A stretch of 43,496 bases of DNA. It comes from Sphingomonadaceae bacterium (lineage in GTDB: Bacteria > Pseudomonadota > Alphaproteobacteria > Sphingomonadales > Sphingomonadaceae). Positions within the stretch are counted from its first letter, which is position 1. Each line of letters starts with the position of its first letter. The notes beneath the pieces were generated by a model that did no database searches, was not told the origin of the DNA, and was given only the letters and a program-made list of their open reading frames with translations. The translations under genes and the position numbers were made by a program. Where the stretch lies: contig JAFAZF010000066.1 of NCBI GenBank assembly GCA_019239915.1, positions 1-43,496 of the forward strand, in the 5' to 3' direction. Shown here piece after piece: positions 40,970-43,496 of this stretch.

Positions 40970-42009
40970 GCCGGTGCGCGATCCTGCGCCATCAGCGTGC
41001 GCAGGATGCCCTCGCGGATGCCGCGATCGGCGACGCTCAGCCGCTGCGCCGGCCACAGCTCGAGGATGGTTTCAAGGATCGCGCAGCCGGCGACGACGAG
41101 ATCGGCGCGCTCCTGACCGATGCAGGGTATCTCGGCGCGCGCGCGCACGTTCATCGCCGCGAGCCGCCCGCTGATGTCGCGCATCGCCGCGCTCGGAACG
41201 CTGAGGCCGTCGACCGCGCGGCGATCGTAGCAGGGGAGATCGAGATGGACGCTGGCGAGCGTCGTTACCGTGCCGCTGGTGCCGAGCAGGCGCGGCCGAG
41301 GCGGCGGCGCGAGCTTTGCGGCGAAACCCGCGAACGCCGCGCGGGCGCGGTCGCGCATGCGGTCATAGGCGGCTTGATGATCGGCGCCCGGGGTGCGGCT
41401 GTCGGGCTCGGCCTCGGTCAGCGACACGACGCCCCACGGCGCCGAATACCAGTCGAGGATGCGGGGCTCGGCGTCGGGACCGCCTTCGCACTCGACGAGC
41501 ACGAGCTCGGTCGAGCCGCCGCAGATGTCGAAGATCAGCGCCGGTCCATCGCCGGGCTCGAGCAAGGCATGGCAGCCGAGCACGGCGAGCCGCGCCTCCT
41601 CGCCGGGGCCGATCACGTCGAGCGCGATACCCGTCTCCTCGCGGACGCGTGCGACGAAATCGCGCCCGTTTTCGGCGCGGCGGCAGGCCTCGGTCGCCAC
41701 CGAGCGGACGAGGCTGACGTGGCGGCGCTTGAGCTTGTCGGCGCAGACGGAGAGCGCGGCGATCGCGCGCTCGATCGCGGCATCGGACAAGCGCCCGCTT
41801 GCCGCCAGCCCCTCGCCGAGACGCACGATGCGCGAGAAGGCATCGATGATCGTGAAGCCGTCGGGCGCAGGCCGAGCGATCAGCAGCCGACAATTGTTGG
41901 TGCCGAGATCGAGCGCGGCATAGGTGCGGCGGGGATCGCCGCGGTGCCGCGGGTCGAGCCTCGGAGGCCTGGCGCGCGCGCCGGCCGGAAAGACGGCATC
42001 GTGCGCCAT
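40966..42009 (-). CDS. Ppx/GppA family exopolyphosphatase/pppGpp phosphatase
   Basis: A 347-residue member of the sugar kinase/actin ATPase fold. The phosphate-1 motif is YAALDLGTNNCRLLIA (about residues 30-45), phosphate-2 is IFDICGGSTELVLVE, and GTSGTVTTLASVHLDL follows, all diagnostic of Ppx/GppA. It is the shorter two-domain form without the C-terminal HD domain, as usual in alphaproteobacteria, where it may act on polyphosphate or pppGpp; which one cannot be told. ATG 42009 is preceded by CAGGCGG. A good promoter lies upstream at 42064-42092. Confidence 0.9.
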   Translation of the reverse strand: MAHDAVFPAGARARPPRLDPRHRGDPRRTYAALDLGTNNCRLLIARPAPDGFTIIDAFSRIVRLGEGLAASGRLSDAAIERAIAALSVCADKLKRRHVSLVRSVATEACRRAENGRDFVARVREETGIALDVIGPGEEARLAVLGCHALLEPGDGPALIFDICGGSTELVLVECEGGPDAEPRILDWYSAPWGVVSLTEAEPDSRTPGADHQAAYDRMRDRARAAFAGFAAKLAPPPRPRLLGTSGTVTTLASVHLDLPCYDRRAVDGLSVPSAAMRDISGRLAAMNVRARAEIPCIGQERADLVVAGCAILETILELWPAQRLSVADRGIREGILRTLMAQDRAPA

Positions 42010-42063
42010 GTCCGCCTGATCTATAACGTCCCGGCGGAAAGAGGCCGCCGCTGCTTGACGTGG

Positions 42064-42092
42064 AAAATAGAACGGGTGGCGGAAGGCGGCAA
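42064..42092 (-). promoter_or_regulatory. putative ppx-rlmE promoter
   Basis: On the minus strand: -35 TTGCCG (42092-42087), 17-base spacer, -10 TATTTT (42069-42064), start near 42057, about 47 bases before the ppx ATG. Close to consensus for a GC-rich genome. Confidence 0.55.
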
Positions 42093-42117
42093 GGGTGGCG
42101 GCCGGCATTCGATTTCC

Positions 42118-42131
42118 GCCAATCGATTGGC
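42118..42131. other. 14-bp perfect palindrome between the flippase and ppx genes
   Basis: GCCAATCGATTGGC is an exact palindrome lying 6 bases beyond the flippase stop and 26 bases upstream of the ppx -35 element. It could be an operator for a dimeric regulator. By length, its occurrence by chance is uncommon but possible. Confidence 0.4.
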
Positions 42132-42136
42132 CGGCT

Positions 42137-43496
42137 CTATGTCGCCGCTATCGCGCCAGCGGATTGCGCCTGTAGCCGCGCCGCGATCAGACCGAGGCGA
42201 ATGCGCATCGCCAGCGAGCTCAGGATCGCGGCGATCGCGGCGCCCACCGCACCGATCAGCGGCAGCAGCAGCGCGAGCGCCGCAATGTAGAGCACCGCGC
42301 CGATCGCACGGGTGCCGAGCAGCTTGCCCGAGCGGCCGTGCGCCGCGAGCAGCGGCTCGAACGCGACGCCGGAAAGATCGAGCGCCGAGGCGATCGCTAG
42401 CAGGAACAGGTAGAGATGCGCGAACTCGTAGGCCGATCCCGCGAACGCCTGCAGGATCAGCGGCCCGCCGAGGCCCGCGATCGCCGCGACGAGCAGCGCG
42501 AGCAGCGCCGAGACCAGCCCGATCTGGCGCATCACCTTGGCGACGGTGCGGTGATCCTCGCTCGCCACCAGCCGCGCCATCTCCGGATAGAGCACGCCGG
42601 TGAGCGTCTGTACCGGCTTCGCGATGCCACGCGCGAGCTTGAGCGCGAGCCGGAACCCGCCCGCCGCCGCCGGGCCGGCCACGGCGCCGACCGCGAGCAC
42701 GCCGAGCTGCGACCACAGCATGCTGAGCGATGCCGCGAAGTTGGTCTGCAGCAGGAAGCGCCACAGCCGCCGGTTCTCGGCGACGGCACTTGCGGCGGCG
42801 CTGCGGCCGAGCTCGAGCCTACCGCCTTCGACGCTGAGCGCCGCGATCCACTGCACGATGCTCTGCAAAATGGCGGCGGCCCCCCAGACGATGAGGAATG
42901 TCGCGACGCCGCCGCCGGTCGCCCAGCCGACGAGCGCGCCGATCAGCCGCACGCTCGGCGCCACCGCCTCGCAAAAGGTGATGATGTCGAAGCGGTTGAA
43001 CAGCCGCAGGATGCCGCTCGGCGTCGAGCCCGTCGAGAGCAGCAGCACTGCGCCGAACAGCGCGGCGAGGTGGCGTTGCTCGGCTGTCCAGCCCAGCAGC
43101 GGCGCGGCGACATGGACGCCGATCGCGGCAACGATCGCGCCGCCGATGGCGGTGAGGACGTCGAGCGTGCCGGTGAAGCCGATCAGCCGCGCGAGCCGGT
43201 CGCGCCGCTCCTCCGCGAGATGCACGGCGCCGTAGCGGATCACGCCTTGCCAGCATTGGAACTGGACGAGGTTGGCGATGCCCTGCGCATACGAAAGGAT
43301 GAGTGCGAACACGCCGAAGCGCTCCGGCCCCATGCCGCGCGCCGCAAAGGCGAGATAGAAGAAGCTGGCGACGCCGGAGAAACCGCGTCCGCCGACCAGC
43401 CAACCGATGTTCCTGCCGATCCGCGAGAACACCTCGCGATGGGCGCTTTCCGGCTCGGAGATAGCGGCGGCAAGATCGGCCGCGAGCGCGGCATCG
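42137..43496 (-). CDS. oligosaccharide/polysaccharide flippase, N-terminus cut by window edge
   Basis: At least 431 residues of a Wzx/MATE-like flippase with about 12 to 14 membrane helices, starting FSRIGRNIGWLVGGRGFSGV and ending AARLQAQSAGAIAAT. Helices such as ASFFYLAFAARGMGPERFGV, and GFRLALKLARGIAKPVQTLT with LYPEMARL, are typical of polysaccharide export flippases. A GTG at 43432 could start it, but the frame stays open to the window edge (reading ...AADLAAAISEPESAHREVFS) and no good ribosome-binding site precedes the GTG, so the true start is probably outside. It likely belongs to an exopolysaccharide or capsule locus beyond the right edge. Confidence 0.8.
   Translation of the reverse strand, partial: DAALAADLAAAISEPESAHREVFSRIGRNIGWLVGGRGFSGVASFFYLAFAARGMGPERFGVFALILSYAQGIANLVQFQCWQGVIRYGAVHLAEERRDRLARLIGFTGTLDVLTAIGGAIVAAIGVHVAAPLLGWTAEQRHLAALFGAVLLLSTGSTPSGILRLFNRFDIITFCEAVAPSVRLIGALVGWATGGGVATFLIVWGAAAILQSIVQWIAALSVEGGRLELGRSAAASAVAENRRLWRFLLQTNFAASLSMLWSQLGVLAVGAVAGPAAAGGFRLALKLARGIAKPVQTLTGVLYPEMARLVASEDHRTVAKVMRQIGLVSALLALLVAAIAGLGGPLILQAFAGSAYEFAHLYLFLLAIASALDLSGVAFEPLLAAHGRSGKLLGTRAIGAVLYIAALALLLPLIGAVGAAIAAILSSLAMRIRLGLIAARLQAQSAGAIAAT

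Noticed and set aside
1-43496. tRNA, rRNA, transposase, phage or defence-system genes
   Set aside because: None seen on either strand; all long stretches are assigned to core genes or short palindromic spacers, so an exotic multi-gene system is not claimed.

Overview
The window is a gene-dense, GC-rich chromosomal segment of an alphaproteobacterium, most likely a sphingomonad (Sphingomonas or a close relative). The evidence is the cox operon order (ctaC-ctaD-ctaB-small membrane gene-ctaG-ctaE-surf1), thrC next to an M16 peptidase, a TonB-ExbB-ExbD-ExbD cluster, an RNase E with an acidic insertion in its S1 domain next to amiC-mrcA-prfB, and short palindromic intergenic repeats. Start codons are ATG, GTG or TTG. 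Many neighbouring genes overlap by one to four bases (ATGA, GTGA or TGATG), which indicates tightly coupled operons. I see no tRNA or rRNA gene, CRISPR array, transposase, integrase, phage gene or toxin-antitoxin pair. This is core genome, not an island.

Layout. 1-1700 (minus): pyrE, a serine hydrolase and the start of pdxJ, all overlapping. 1885-8417 (plus): the aa3-type cytochrome c oxidase locus, with subunits II, I and III, heme o synthase CtaB, a 48-residue membrane protein, the copper chaperone CtaG/Cox11, SURF1 and a group III truncated hemoglobin. 8424-9053 (minus): a secreted protein of unknown function. 9154-12783 (plus): thrC, an M16 peptidase and an RNA-methylase-like protein. 12788-14098 (minus): an FHS-type sugar transporter. 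14248-18290 (plus): parC and a GGDEF-EAL protein. 18266-21209 (minus): a CCA-adding enzyme/poly(A) polymerase, a CoA-type Nudix hydrolase, a DUF1285 protein and a GNAT acetyltransferase. 21343-22501 (plus): FolB and a pteridine-reductase-like SDR, a small pterin/folate unit. 22512-23354 (minus): a secreted protein of unknown function. 23581-26099 (plus): tonB-exbB-exbD-exbD2, ended by a clear intrinsic terminator. 26379-32560 (minus): a lipoprotein methyltransferase, prfB, mrcA (PBP1A) and amiC. 33047-37918 (plus): rne, a BepA-like M48 protease and a DsbA-like oxidoreductase. 38116-40182 (plus): an S46 dipeptidyl-peptidase. 40295-42009 (minus): rlmE and ppx/gppA. 42137-43496 (minus): a polysaccharide flippase cut by the window edge.

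How the genes work together. The cox genes encode the structural core plus heme A, CuB and SURF1 assembly factors of the terminal oxidase. The TonB/ExbBD genes energise outer-membrane transport. The amiC-mrcA pair remodels and synthesises peptidoglycan. BepA and DsbA look after envelope protein folding, and the S46 peptidase handles peptide nutrition. The remaining genes are housekeeping: nucleotide, cofactor and amino-acid synthesis, topoisomerase IV, tRNA and rRNA maturation, translation termination and RNA decay.

I did not find an undescribed multi-gene system. The most unusual material lies between genes: at least three families of palindromic repeats (one of which appears to supply a gene's ribosome-binding site), nested inverted repeats upstream of tonB, and a long structured rne leader with a terminator-like hairpin. 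A few proteins have informative active-site states: a PTR1-like SDR with Asp in place of Ser, an S46 peptidase with Gly at the specificity position, and a ParC with Gln at the quinolone-determining Ser position.
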